Numbered from the stretch's first letter, positions 18,484 to 26,478 are shown. The stretch is 64,000 nucleotides of DNA from Pedobacter foliorum (GCF_013266735.1 NZ_JABSNU010000011.1:1-64000), one strand, 5' to 3'. The notes: generated by a model not told the origin, from the sequence alone. Program-made: numbers and translations.

Positions 18484-19368
18484 TTACTGAAAACTATCCC
18501 CCACAGCTTTGCCTCTCCAGCTTTGCGGTGTTTTCAATCCTAATATCCATGCAATGGTTGCACCCGTATCATAAGTAATAATCACATCTTTAATCTCGTG
18601 GTTCTTTTTAACACCAACCCCATTTATTACCCATGGAATCTCAACTTCGTCTAAAGATTTGCCGCCATGGCCTTTACCTGTGCCGCCATGATCTGCCGAT
18701 AAGATGATGATAGTTTCGTTCTCAATACCTGCATCTTTAACTGCCTGTACAATCTTGCCGATTCTGATGTCAACCTTTTGCAGTTGCTCATAATACGCAG
18801 GAGTTCTATGTCCGATACCATGACCTGTGCCATCTGGCTCATCAAGATGTACAAAAGTGAAGTAAGGTTTATCTCTTTTAATGATCGTAGCTGCGGTATC
18901 AGCGCAGAAATCGTCATTGTCGTTTCCTGGAACTACAATACTGATAGCGTCTTTCTCTACTAATGGCCCAATACCCGGCCAGCTATAAATCACTGCAGTT
19001 TTAGCATTAGGCTTCTGATCTCTGATTACGCTAAAAATTGAAGGAAACAAGCCGTATTTAGTAGTGGTAGCCGAAGGGATTTCAGGAGTTTTACTTCCCC
19101 ATTCGGTGTAGCCATGTTCAGTTGGTCCGGCACCCATAAGCATGGAAGCCCAGTTCACAGCACTCGAAGAAGGCAATACAGACCTGGCTTTTAACGACCA
19201 TGATCCTGTTTCCATAAGCTTTTTTAAGTTCGGCATTTTGGCATCTGGTACAGCGTATGCACCAAATCCGTCGCATCCAATTAATACTACGTGTTTTACT
19301 TTTTTCACCTGCGCATTGAGTTGCATTGCGAAACAGAATAGGCAGGAGGCAATAATTAGTTTTTTCAT
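18484..19368 (-). CDS. Exported alkaline-phosphatase-superfamily phosphodiesterase
   Basis: 294 residues with a signal peptide (ending near QLNAQ). It is of the nucleotide pyrophosphatase/phosphodiesterase type: metal ligand D33 (IGCDGFGAY), Ser-rich nucleophile region LPSSSAVNW, and later metal motifs HLDEPDGTGH and LSADHGGTGKGHGG. It is short for the family. The location suggests hydrolysis of phosphodiesters or phosphonate esters in the periplasm, feeding the cytoplasmic phosphonate pathway. That link is inference from neighbourhood. Confidence 0.82.
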   Translation of the reverse strand: MKKLIIASCLFCFAMQLNAQVKKVKHVVLIGCDGFGAYAVPDAKMPNLKKLMETGSWSLKARSVLPSSSAVNWASMLMGAGPTEHGYTEWGSKTPEIPSATTTKYGLFPSIFSVIRDQKPNAKTAVIYSWPGIGPLVEKDAISIVVPGNDNDDFCADTAATIIKRDKPYFTFVHLDEPDGTGHGIGHRTPAYYEQLQKVDIRIGKIVQAVKDAGIENETIIILSADHGGTGKGHGGKSLDEVEIPWVINGVGVKKNHEIKDVIITYDTGATIAWILGLKTPQSWRGKAVGDSFQ

Positions 19369-19467
19369 TTGTTATTTGTGGTTTAAGATTTTGCTGAAGG
19401 ATATAGTTGTGTTAGCATTTTGTTATGTTAGTTTGCTATGTTAGCGCCTCGTCGTGTTAGCATCCCC

Positions 19468-19494
19468 GTCATCCTGAAATAAATTCAGGATGAC
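19468..19494. repeat. Palindromic repeat, copy 4 (short form)
   Basis: Perfect GTCATCCTGAA-ATAAA-TTCAGGATGAC, identical to the copy at 11844. It lies 100 bases upstream of the phosphodiesterase gene start, next to a tandem repeat block. Confidence 0.8.
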
Positions 19495-19500
19495 GATTGC

Positions 19501-19655
19501 TTAAGCGTGGCGCATTAACATTACGAAGTGCTTAAGCGTGGTGCATTAACATTACGAGGTGCTTAAGCGTGGCGCATTAACATTACGAAGTGCTTCAGCC
19601 CAGCGCATTAACATTACGAAGTGCTTCAGCCCAGCGCATTAACATAACGCGATGT
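19501..19655. repeat. Five tandem 31-bp repeats
   Basis: Five head-to-tail 31-bp units begin at 19501, 19532, 19563, 19594 and 19625, with core GCATTAACATTACGA. Units 1-3 start TTAAGCGTGG, units 4-5 start TTCAGCCCAG, and unit 5 is the most divergent. There are no spacers, so it is not a CRISPR array. It makes up most of the 405-base gap between the GtrA gene and the phosphodiesterase gene. Confidence 0.85.
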
Positions 19656-19703
19656 ATTAACAGCACTATCATTTCCTTTCAAAAGTTAAATGTATATAAA
19701 TAT

Positions 19704-19724
19704 TTGTTTAGTAAAACTAAACAA
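19704..19724. promoter_or_regulatory. Perfect TTGTTTAGT palindrome
   Basis: TTGTTTAGT (19704-19712), AAA, ACTAAACAA (19716-19724): a perfect 9-bp inverted repeat, just behind the GtrA gene and upstream of the tandem repeats. The same TTGTTTAGT occurs at 17510 before phnA. It may be an operator, or a weak hairpin ending the GtrA transcript. Confidence 0.4.
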
Positions 19725-19773
19725 TAGAAATATTACAAATATTCAATAATAAGATAATGTTGATTTTAACAGC

Positions 19774-20184
19774 CTAAAGAGACTTTCTTCTGAATACCCA
19801 GTATTTCTGTAAAACGTAGTTAAATCCCAGAGATACAATGATATCTACTATAACTCGGCATATTTTGTAATCTAGTTTTAGCCAGTTTGTAAACAAATAA
19901 GTGCCCGATGATTTTAGTAAAATACTGCCACCTACAACAAAAATAAATTTAATCAATTGCTGGCCAACGGGGGCGTGGCTCGCGTTAGGTGTAGTAAAAG
20001 TCCAGTAGCGGTTTACGGAAAAGTTAACTACTGCGCCAACAATTCCGCCTATGGCGATAGAAATGGTGTAATGAATGCCAAGTAACTCTGTGCATAATAT
20101 CATTACCAGATAGTCAACTATTCCACCTGTAAAGGCAGAAAGCTGGGCTTTGGCAAAAACAAATACGGCATTCTTCTTACTCAT
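19774..20184 (-). CDS. GtrA-family membrane protein
   Basis: 136 residues with four hydrophobic segments and family features (FTGGIVDYLVMILC; VNFSVNRYWTF; NYVLQKYWVFRR). GtrA-like proteins are thought to help move polyprenyl-linked sugars or other lipid intermediates across the membrane. It is 67 bases after the CDP-alcohol transferase-like gene on the same strand, so a shared role in envelope lipid or glycan assembly is plausible but unproven. Confidence 0.8.
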   Translation of the reverse strand: MSKKNAVFVFAKAQLSAFTGGIVDYLVMILCTELLGIHYTISIAIGGIVGAVVNFSVNRYWTFTTPNASHAPVGQQLIKFIFVVGGSILLKSSGTYLFTNWLKLDYKICRVIVDIIVSLGFNYVLQKYWVFRRKSL

Positions 20185-20251
20185 TAAATGGCACTCTTTT
20201 TTAACAGTCTTCTTTATTAAACAGTCTTATTTTTTAAAAAATCTCTTTTTA

Positions 20252-20947
20252 TTAAACGGTTTCTTTTTTGGCTAAACGAGCTTCGCGCTCTGCGTTATCA
20301 CGAATATCGCCAAGTTTTAACAGTTTTCTGGTATCTAAAAAGTTAATGATAAACAAGGTAATACAGATTATTGCAGCAAAGTATTCTATCAGATGACCAA
20401 AAAGAACCTCGACAATGAATATGACAGCAAGTATAATTCTGATCTCGGTAGGGCCCACAATACCCGAATCAATACTGTAGATGTCGGTAATTTTGTAGCG
20501 TAATTGCGAAATAATCATCGCCCAACCATATAAAACCACAAAAACGAAGGCAATAAGCTCGTATTCGTTTCTGGCGTAAACCATGTAGCCTAGTCCAATA
20601 AGCACGGTGCTAACCCAATCCATGATGATATCTAGAGAGAAGCCATACCATTTTCTTGGGATGTTTCTATAGTAAGCAATCCTTCCGTCAAGTGAATCGC
20701 CGAACCAGTTGATTGCCAAGCCTAAAATACCAAGTAGTAAAAAACTGCGATTGTCGTATGTAGCTAAAATAAAACCAGCAAGAACCAACAGCGAGCCGAA
20801 AGTACCTGTGTAGGTTAGCATGTCTGATGTGATGAATGAAGGAACTCGCTTTACGAGGTAGGAAATGGTTTTTTGTTCAGCACTTCTTAAGATGTTAGTT
20901 CTTTTTCTGTCTTGAAATATCCTTTTCAAATCTTGTGTTTCTTCCAT
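20252..20947 (-). CDS. CDP-alcohol phosphatidyltransferase-like membrane protein
   Basis: 231 residues, multi-span. The active-site motif is recognisable as D84-xx-D87-G88-xx-A91, then G102-xxx-D106-xxx-D110. The four aspartates are kept, but the usual Arg after the Ala is Tyr (Y92) and the spacing to Gly is one residue longer than normal. Canonical members move a phospho-alcohol from a CDP donor. This may be an altered subfamily with a different donor or acceptor. It is followed by the GtrA gene and preceded by a metallophosphoesterase gene. Confidence 0.75.
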   Translation of the reverse strand: MEETQDLKRIFQDRKRTNILRSAEQKTISYLVKRVPSFITSDMLTYTGTFGSLLVLAGFILATYDNRSFLLLGILGLAINWFGDSLDGRIAYYRNIPRKWYGFSLDIIMDWVSTVLIGLGYMVYARNEYELIAFVFVVLYGWAMIISQLRYKITDIYSIDSGIVGPTEIRIILAVIFIVEVLFGHLIEYFAAIICITLFIINFLDTRKLLKLGDIRDNAEREARLAKKETV

Positions 20948-20996
20948 TCAGGGGTTGCAAGTATGCTTTTTATAACGCGCTACAAAAGTAGGCATT

Positions 20997-22193
20997 TTAA
21001 CTTATTCCAGACGATCTTTTCAATTCTATTACAGTTATCTCCGGCCAGATGCCGATCCTGCCCGAAAAGCCAAGAAATCCGAAGCCTCTGTTGATGTTCA
21101 GGAACCTTCCGTTTTTGCTGGTTATTCCCGCCCAATGTGCGTAGCGATACTTTACAGGGCTCCATTTGATGCCAAAAGCCTCTATTCCAAACTGCATACC
21201 GTGCGTATGTCCGGCAAGCGTAAGGTGTACTTTTGAAGGGTGTTTTACAACCTCAGCTTCCCAGTGGGATGGATCATGTGAAAGTAATATTTTAAAGTCA
21301 TCGGCCTCAGTACCTGCTAAAGCCTTGTTTAGGTCGCCTCTTTCTCCAAAACCGATGCCCCAGTTTTCTACTCCGGCAAGCACAATTTTTTGCCCGTTTT
21401 TGTGGAGTATTACATCTTCATCAAGTAGCAATCTGTAGCCTAATTCCCCATGGTATTCTTTTAACTGTTGAAGGTTTGCTGCTTTTTCTGCTTCATTTTT
21501 CCATGGTACATAATCTCCGTAATCATGATTTCCTAAAACAGAAAACTGTCCGAATGGTGCTTTTACCTGTTTAAAATGCTCAATCCAAGGTTTAATTTCT
21601 TCGGCTTTATTGTTTACCAGATCGCCTGTAAATACAAACAGATCCGAGTTTTGAGCTTTGATCAGGTTGATGCCCTTTTGTACTGCCAAAGAATTTTTAA
21701 AGCTTCCGGCGTGTACGTCAGAGATTTGGGTGATGGTAAATCCGTCAAAACTTGATGGTAAATCGTCGAAATATAAGGTGTGTTTAATTACCCTGTAGGC
21801 GTATTTCCCTTTAACAATGCCGTATATGAAAATGATAATCACAAGCAGGACAACGAGTAGGGCAAACTCAACCCAATGTACGTTTCTTTCGCCCTGGGTG
21901 ATTAGTCTGTAGATGTCGCCAAGTAGTAAGAATGCCGAAAATACGATTTCTGTAACGAATAGGATTAGGAAAACGTGGGTGGTTACTTTAAAAAGTAAAT
22001 CCATTCCATTGTCGCGCATTCTAATAATGGAGTAGATGAGTGCGCCAGTTGTAATGGCGATAAAGCCCCAGAAAAGGGGTGTTGTAAACGAATTTGAGCT
22101 AATTGTTCGGATGCCCGAAAGCACATACCAGTTTAAAACAAAAAGCAATATTGCTATAATAGCGAGTGGTAAAACACTGATTCTTCTCTTCAT
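20997..22193 (-). CDS. Membrane-anchored calcineurin-like phosphoesterase
   Basis: 398 residues. Four membrane segments occupy about the first 130 residues, and a metallophosphoesterase domain follows. Metal-binding motifs are D159-x-H161 (QISDVHAGS), G190-D191, G221-N222-H223-D224, LLSHDPSH and GHTHG. This is the YkuE/YaeI-type arrangement, in which members act on phospholipid head groups or UDP-sugar lipids. It lies 49 bases upstream of the transferase-like gene on the same strand. Confidence 0.85.
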   Translation of the reverse strand: MKRRISVLPLAIIAILLFVLNWYVLSGIRTISSNSFTTPLFWGFIAITTGALIYSIIRMRDNGMDLLFKVTTHVFLILFVTEIVFSAFLLLGDIYRLITQGERNVHWVEFALLVVLLVIIIFIYGIVKGKYAYRVIKHTLYFDDLPSSFDGFTITQISDVHAGSFKNSLAVQKGINLIKAQNSDLFVFTGDLVNNKAEEIKPWIEHFKQVKAPFGQFSVLGNHDYGDYVPWKNEAEKAANLQQLKEYHGELGYRLLLDEDVILHKNGQKIVLAGVENWGIGFGERGDLNKALAGTEADDFKILLSHDPSHWEAEVVKHPSKVHLTLAGHTHGMQFGIEAFGIKWSPVKYRYAHWAGITSKNGRFLNINRGFGFLGFSGRIGIWPEITVIELKRSSGIS

Positions 22194-22285
22194 GTAGTTT
22201 TATAAACGAATTAAAATTACAGCTTGGATGGCAAAGTGTTTGGTATGTTACTCAATATGACATTAGTACAACTATCGTTGTGCTA

Positions 22286-23227
22286 CTAAACCTTAATAAC
22301 TCGATCAGAAATATACGGCATAGTTCCATAACCGTTATACTCCGGGGCGTTTTGCGTGGCTTCTTGTCCTGCGTACTCCGATTTGCGGCCTTTAATCTCC
22401 GCTACCCCGTTAGTGTAAATAGTTAACACCGCCCATAGCGGTTCTTTAGTATGCGCAAAATCATAGCCCGTAACCGGATGCGTAAACTGGTATGATATGC
22501 TATTGATTTGTACGTAATTAATTCCGTTGTAAACATTGTGGTAATCCTCATGATGATGACCACTAAAAACGAACTGTATCTTGTTAAACCCTGCTTTTTT
22601 ATTTACTCTTTCAAATATCAAGCGAATCAGCGCTCCTTCCTTTAAACCATCCTGATCATTGTCTATTCCCTGGTGGCAAAACACGATCACAGGCAAATTG
22701 GTCGCTTCTAAATCCTGCTTCATCCATTTGATCTGAGTAGGATTCATAGATCGGGGATACCCTTTTGAAGTATCTCCTTCAGGTCTTTCGTTTCCGTTTA
22801 ACACTACAAAATGATACCCATTCGCATCAAAGGAGTAGTACTTCCCTTTGGCGCCCCAAAAATCGACAACCTGATCCTGTGTAAAGCCACCATCTGTATC
22901 ATGATTTCCTATTACGTGGTATTTTGGTCCGGTAAATTGGTTCCAGATGCCCATCAGGTTTTTGTTCTTTTCCTTAGGAACACAAAAATCTCCCATTTGA
23001 ATGATGAAATCCGGTTTGGTCTGGTTCATTTCGGTAATAAACGACTGTAGCCTTTGTTCGCCGTCTTTTATCAGATCCTGATGAAGATCCGTGCAAATTC
23101 CTATGCGTAGCAATGGCTTCTTACCCGATAAAACAAAAGAAGTTTTGGATAGACCATACAGGTTTTGTATTCCCGAAAGGCTTCCGGTTCCAACTAACGT
23201 GCTGATTAAAAAATTGCGTCTTTTCAT
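22286..23227 (-). CDS. Calcineurin-like phosphoesterase with Tat-type signal
   Basis: 313 residues. The N-terminus MKRRNFLIST has the twin-arginine pattern, so export in folded form is likely. Metal motifs are D47-x-H49 (CTDLHQD), G79-D80 (QMGDF), G107-N108-H109-D110, VFCHQG and SGHHH. It probably hydrolyses a phosphodiester in the periplasm. It is divergent from the phosphatase gene at 23456, and both may be controlled from the AT-rich 228-base gap between them. Confidence 0.82.
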   Translation of the reverse strand: MKRRNFLISTLVGTGSLSGIQNLYGLSKTSFVLSGKKPLLRIGICTDLHQDLIKDGEQRLQSFITEMNQTKPDFIIQMGDFCVPKEKNKNLMGIWNQFTGPKYHVIGNHDTDGGFTQDQVVDFWGAKGKYYSFDANGYHFVVLNGNERPEGDTSKGYPRSMNPTQIKWMKQDLEATNLPVIVFCHQGIDNDQDGLKEGALIRLIFERVNKKAGFNKIQFVFSGHHHEDYHNVYNGINYVQINSISYQFTHPVTGYDFAHTKEPLWAVLTIYTNGVAEIKGRKSEYAGQEATQNAPEYNGYGTMPYISDRVIKV

Positions 23228-23282
23228 GGTCGTTTTTTAAAGTTCAAACCGGTTTTTTCTTAACTACAATTGTAAAATAAAA

Positions 23283-23332
23283 ATTTAAATAAACGAAGTT
23301 TATTTTTAATATTTGTAAACAAATGAAATTTA
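23283..23332. promoter_or_regulatory. Palindromes in a divergent promoter region
   Basis: AATAAAC-GAA-GTTTATT and, just after, ATTTGT-AA-ACAAAT are inverted repeats in the AT-rich gap between two divergent phosphoesterase genes. They are candidate operators only; AT-rich DNA yields such palindromes by chance. Confidence 0.3.
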
Positions 23333-23455
23333 AATAAAGATCATTGAAAATGTACTAAAACATATTTAATACGTTAATTATCCATTTTTAATATAAAACA
23401 AACAAACCATTAAATTATTGTTATTAAATCTTAAAGTTTATATATACTAAAAATT

Positions 23456-24553
23456 ATGAAATCGAAATTACTCCTGTTGTCGTTTCTTTTGATGACCACA
23501 ATTACCTCTTCCTTTGCACAAAAAGGCAAAACGAAAAACGTGATTCTTATCTCTATTGACGGCTATCGCTGGCAAGAAATTTTTAAGGGTGCCGACTCAT
23601 CACTTTTGTTTCCTAGAAAATACCGCAAGCAAGACTCAGCGGAGCTGGTAAAAAAATACTGGGCAGCTACACCAAAAGAGCGCAGAGAAAAACTGATGCC
23701 GTTTTTTTGGAGCACCATTGCAAAACAAGGACAACTATACGGTAACCGCGACCTAAAAAATTACGTAAACGTAAAAAACAAATACTGGTTCTCGTATCCG
23801 GGTAGGAGCGAAACATTGTGCGGATACTTTGATCCGGCAATCAATTCGAACAGTTATCCGGATAATCCGAACGAAAACGTACTAGAGTTTATCAATAAAC
23901 AAAAAGGCTATCAAAACAAGGTAGTAACCTTTGCCGGTTGGGATGCTGTGGCACAAATTGTGAACCGCAACAGAAACAAAATGCCTTTGTACAACCCTTA
24001 CGAAGATGTTAAAGATGCTAAATTAACAGAGGCACAAAAGCTGGCCAACGAAATGCAATACCTTTTGCCAGATTATTTCGGTAAATCGGTACGCTTCGAT
24101 TTAAGTACTTATGCGATGGCCAAAACCTATATCGCGGCCAATCACCCCAAGTTGGTTTATATAGATTTTGTAGATCCTGATGATTTTGGACATTCCGGAG
24201 AATACGATTCTTTCCTTGATGCCGGTCATTACCTGGATAAAATGATTGCAAGCCTTTGGGCGAGTCTTCAGGCCGATCCATTTTATAAAGACAATACCAC
24301 TATCATGATTTGCCCAGATCATGGTCGCGGTACAGAGAAAGGGTGGGTAAGTCACGGATCGGGAACTACCCACTCTAACGAAACCTGGTTTGCCGTAATA
24401 GGACCAGACACGCCGGCTAAAGGCGAAATGAATACAGAAGGACAGATTTATCAAGATCAGTTTGCACAAACACTAGCATATTTTCTGGGCTTTAAGTTTA
24501 CAACAAACCATCCAGTTGGCGAAAGGGTAGAGTCTGCAATGTCATTGAAATAG
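23456..24553 (+). CDS. Exported alkaline-phosphatase-superfamily hydrolase
   Basis: 365 residues with a signal peptide ending in SSFAQ. Metal ligand D35 (ISIDGYRWQ), the probable nucleophile in YPGRSETLCG, then DPDDFGHSGEYD, PDHGRGTEKGW and a C-terminal HGSGTTHSNETW motif place it with type I phosphodiesterase/phosphatase members. It is longer than, and not a close copy of, the enzyme at 18484. Its last 12 bases overlap the convergent DUF6266 gene. Confidence 0.85.
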   Translation: MKSKLLLLSFLLMTTITSSFAQKGKTKNVILISIDGYRWQEIFKGADSSLLFPRKYRKQDSAELVKKYWAATPKERREKLMPFFWSTIAKQGQLYGNRDLKNYVNVKNKYWFSYPGRSETLCGYFDPAINSNSYPDNPNENVLEFINKQKGYQNKVVTFAGWDAVAQIVNRNRNKMPLYNPYEDVKDAKLTEAQKLANEMQYLLPDYFGKSVRFDLSTYAMAKTYIAANHPKLVYIDFVDPDDFGHSGEYDSFLDAGHYLDKMIASLWASLQADPFYKDNTTIMICPDHGRGTEKGWVSHGSGTTHSNETWFAVIGPDTPAKGEMNTEGQIYQDQFAQTLAYFLGFKFTTNHPVGERVESAMSLK

Positions 24554-25183
24554 CACTCTGCCTGTGTATACGCTATTGGAAATAGCCTTTCTGTCATCCG
24601 TAATAAAGGAAATGTAAGTTTCGGCTTCCAATCCTTTCAGTTCTTCAGGGATTTTAAGTAATTCCTGAAGCTCCATTCTTTGTACTCCGCTGATGATGTA
24701 AAAAGCCTTTTTTACCATAGGAAACCATGCCATAAGCATGGTTTTGTCGCTTCTACTCACTAGCGGATCGTAAGGATCGTACGTCCAACTAAACATTAAA
24801 CCTTCATTAAGCACCTGTACCTGCGCATTTTCTGCTACTGTTAACGTGCCCTGACTAAGTCTTGCCTGCGGATAATCTATTTCCAGATCAGGGTATTCGC
24901 CTTTTATAGCGTTGGTGAGGTTGTACGATTTTGCGGCATTATTGGCCGAATGGTTTTTCTCTTTGCCTGCAAGTTCAAAACCAATGGCAATAAAGCCGGT
25001 TATGTAATTCAAAAACGGACTTAACACAACCATTCTTTCCTGAACGGCCAATTGTTTAATAGATCTGGGTTTGGTTATTTTCGGTTTGGCACTAATAATC
25101 GTTTTGCCATTCCAGATGTAGGCGTAAAGTGGCCCAATTTTTCCTTTAAATGGCCTTATTGGGCCATACTCTGCTGTTGCCAT
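24542..25183 (-). CDS. DUF6266 family protein
   Basis: 213 residues, no signal peptide, Bacteroidota-specific by my recognition of the opening (GPIRPFKGKIGPLYAYIWNGK) and of the C-terminal beta-rich half. The function is unknown. It overlaps the convergent phosphatase gene at the 3' ends, so each transcript would be antisense to the other there. The 184 bases upstream contain small repeats. Confidence 0.7.
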   Translation of the reverse strand: MATAEYGPIRPFKGKIGPLYAYIWNGKTIISAKPKITKPRSIKQLAVQERMVVLSPFLNYITGFIAIGFELAGKEKNHSANNAAKSYNLTNAIKGEYPDLEIDYPQARLSQGTLTVAENAQVQVLNEGLMFSWTYDPYDPLVSRSDKTMLMAWFPMVKKAFYIISGVQRMELQELLKIPEELKGLEAETYISFITDDRKAISNSVYTGRVLFQ

Positions 25184-25284
25184 ATCAATTTGCTTTAAGG
25201 TGAATAATAACTGTTGCTTAAAATTGAAGATAAGTTTACAGCTAACCTAATAATGAGGTGCAAATTGAGGGCAAATCAAGCAGA

Positions 25285-25343
25285 AATTGTCTACAGACAA
25301 TTCAGCTCAGACTGGACAATTACTGGACGACCACTGGACAAAG
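25285..25343. repeat. Palindrome and three 11-bp direct repeats
   Basis: AATTGTCT-AC-AGACAATT (25285-25302) is a perfect palindrome. Three 11-bp units beginning ACTGGAC follow at 25311, 25322 and 25333. The 11-bp spacing puts them on one face of the helix. They lie upstream of the DUF6266 gene and downstream of the H1-like gene, so they may be binding sites for the former. Confidence 0.45.
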
Positions 25344-25367
25344 TGTGGGCGACGTCTGGATAATTGA

Positions 25368-25670
25368 TTATTTAGCCAGCTCTTTTACTGCTGCTTTTTT
25401 AGCTTTAGCCGGGGCTTCAGTTTTTTTAACAGGAGCTGCAGCTTTTTTAGCCGGAGTTGCAGTTTCTTTAGGCTCAGCGCTAGCTTCAGTTGCGTCGGCT
25501 TTAGTTACTTTATGTTTTTTAGAAAGTTTTTTGGCCAGTTTAGCTGCTGCTTTATGGATTTCTTTTTTGGTATCTTTAGCGTTGTAGTCTAATCCTGTAA
25601 TTACAGCTTCAATTCCTGAGGTTAATTGTGCATTTAAAGCTTTACGAAGTTCCTTGGTTTTATCTTTCAT
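25368..25670 (-). CDS. Histone-H1-like Lys/Ala-rich protein
   Basis: About 100 residues from ATG 25670; an earlier in-frame start at 25694 is less likely. An N-terminal helical half (KDKTKELRKALNAQL) is followed by a low-complexity tail of Lys, Ala, Pro and Thr with repeated PAKK/PVKK units. Such tails bind DNA without sequence preference, so a nucleoid protein is likely. The convergent + strand frame across the same bases is its shadow. Confidence 0.75.
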   Translation of the reverse strand: MKDKTKELRKALNAQLTSGIEAVITGLDYNAKDTKKEIHKAAAKLAKKLSKKHKVTKADATEASAEPKETATPAKKAAAPVKKTEAPAKAKKAAVKELAK

Positions 25671-25728
25671 GATATAGTTTTTTAAGAGTTGCAAAACAAC
25701 ATAAAGATAGTGTAAATTTCATATTATC

Positions 25729-25744
25729 ATTATGTTAACATAAT
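25729..25744. promoter_or_regulatory. Perfect 16-bp palindrome ATTATGTTAACATAAT
   Basis: The site lies in the gap between the H1-like gene and the divergent sigma-factor fragment, 59 bases before the H1-like start. A self-complementary 16-mer is a plausible operator for a dimeric repressor. Confidence 0.35.
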
Positions 25745-25835
25745 TACGTTGCTTAACATGAATTGAAGATTTTTTCGTATTTAGATTAACATCATATCGT
25801 TAAAATTATATATTATTGTATAATACTGTGCTTGT

Positions 25836-26043
25836 ATGGTTTACGCTACTCAAAATGATGAAATGCTATTGAGCAATCTTCGTGAAGGAGACGAGCGTGC
25901 ATTTTCTGAAATTTACGACCGTTATTGGAAAGCGATGTATCAAACTGCCAATAACATTATCCGCGATGAGGCAGCAGAACAGGATGCCGTTCAGGAAGTT
26001 TTTATTAGTTTATGGAATCGCAGGGCTGAGGCCGAGATTAAAA
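25836..26043 (+). pseudogene. Truncated ECF sigma-70 factor
   Basis: The first about 69 residues match region 2 of an ECF sigma factor: LLSNLREGDERAFSEIYDRY, then DAVQEVFISLWNRR. After AEAEIK the frame leaves the family and ends at 26093. The linker and the region 4 helix-turn-helix are missing, so it cannot bind -35 elements. The break coincides with the end of a decayed PIN-toxin gene on the other strand. No second half of the sigma gene is seen beyond it. Confidence 0.8.
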
Positions 26044-26326
26044 TTGTCTTTGGGGTCTCTGCAAACAAAAACAGTTTCTTCAACTTTGAATAGCTTGCTG
26101 TCTCGTTCAATTCTATTGATGAACCCAATTCTTTGTTCGTTATCAAGGTATTTGTCGAATTTCTTTCTGAAAAGAACTTCTGAAAGCTCCGAGAGGGTGG
26201 AGGCAGAAACTACCAAAAGCCCCATTTCAATAGCATTTGTTTAATGCAAGAGCATTTACTGAGTTTTTAATAAGTGTAGCAATTATATAAAGTATTGGTG
26301 TTAAAGACGAAATAACTAGTCTTCAT
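26043..26326 (-). pseudogene. Decayed PIN-domain toxin
   Basis: The piece LSELSEVLFRKKFDKYLDNE up to VCRDPKDN is typical of the middle and end of the 'PIN family toxin component' proteins. The start ATG at 26326 overlaps the antitoxin stop. The first codons give MKTSYFVFNTNTL, with Asn where the catalytic DTN Asp is expected. At least two frameshifts follow, one near 26290-26300 and one near 26230. The 3' end is cut at the junction with the sigma-factor fragment. It is not functional as it stands. Confidence 0.75.
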
Positions 26327-26478
26327 CCTTTAGAATATCATGCGGTATTTCCTGAGTAGCCATTTCTTCTCTCAATTCATTAAAATACTGAACAGAATCA
26401 GTCTTCCTTTAGCTTTACAGAAGCGGTTCGCCATTTTTTAGCAGTTTTATCATCAACTTCTAGCACAATTCTTTCCAT
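26316..26478 (-). pseudogene. Frameshifted antitoxin partner of the PIN toxin
   Basis: ATG 26478 opens MERIVLEVDDKTAKKWRTAS and stops after 26 codons. A one-base shift near 26400 restores a frame reading SVQYFNELREEMATQEI to a stop at 26316, which overlaps the PIN start (ATGAAGACTAG). Size, order and overlap fit an antitoxin-toxin pair. The length (163 bases) is one more than a multiple of three, consistent with one inserted base. Confidence 0.65.

Noticed and set aside
19501..19655. CRISPR-like repeat block
   Set aside because: The 31-bp units are directly head-to-tail with no spacers, and no cas genes are nearby. It is a simple tandem repeat.
11821..23455. A complete PhnW-PhnX or C-P lyase pathway
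   Set aside because: No aminotransferase, phosphonatase or phnGHIJ-type genes are present; only PhnA, a PhnY-like enzyme and a flavin oxidoreductase are seen.
24018..24469. Two - strand open frames of 87 and 122 codons
   Set aside because: Both are inside the phosphatase gene at 23456, whose catalytic motifs are intact in the + frame.
25258..25587. 109-codon + strand frame with a hydrophobic Ala-rich tail
   Set aside because: It is the complement of the Lys/Ala-rich H1-like gene, which explains its composition.
26010..26225. 71-codon - strand frame as an intact small gene
   Set aside because: It is the middle of a PIN toxin gene that starts at 26326 in another frame and is cut at its 3' end, so it is annotated as part of a pseudogene.
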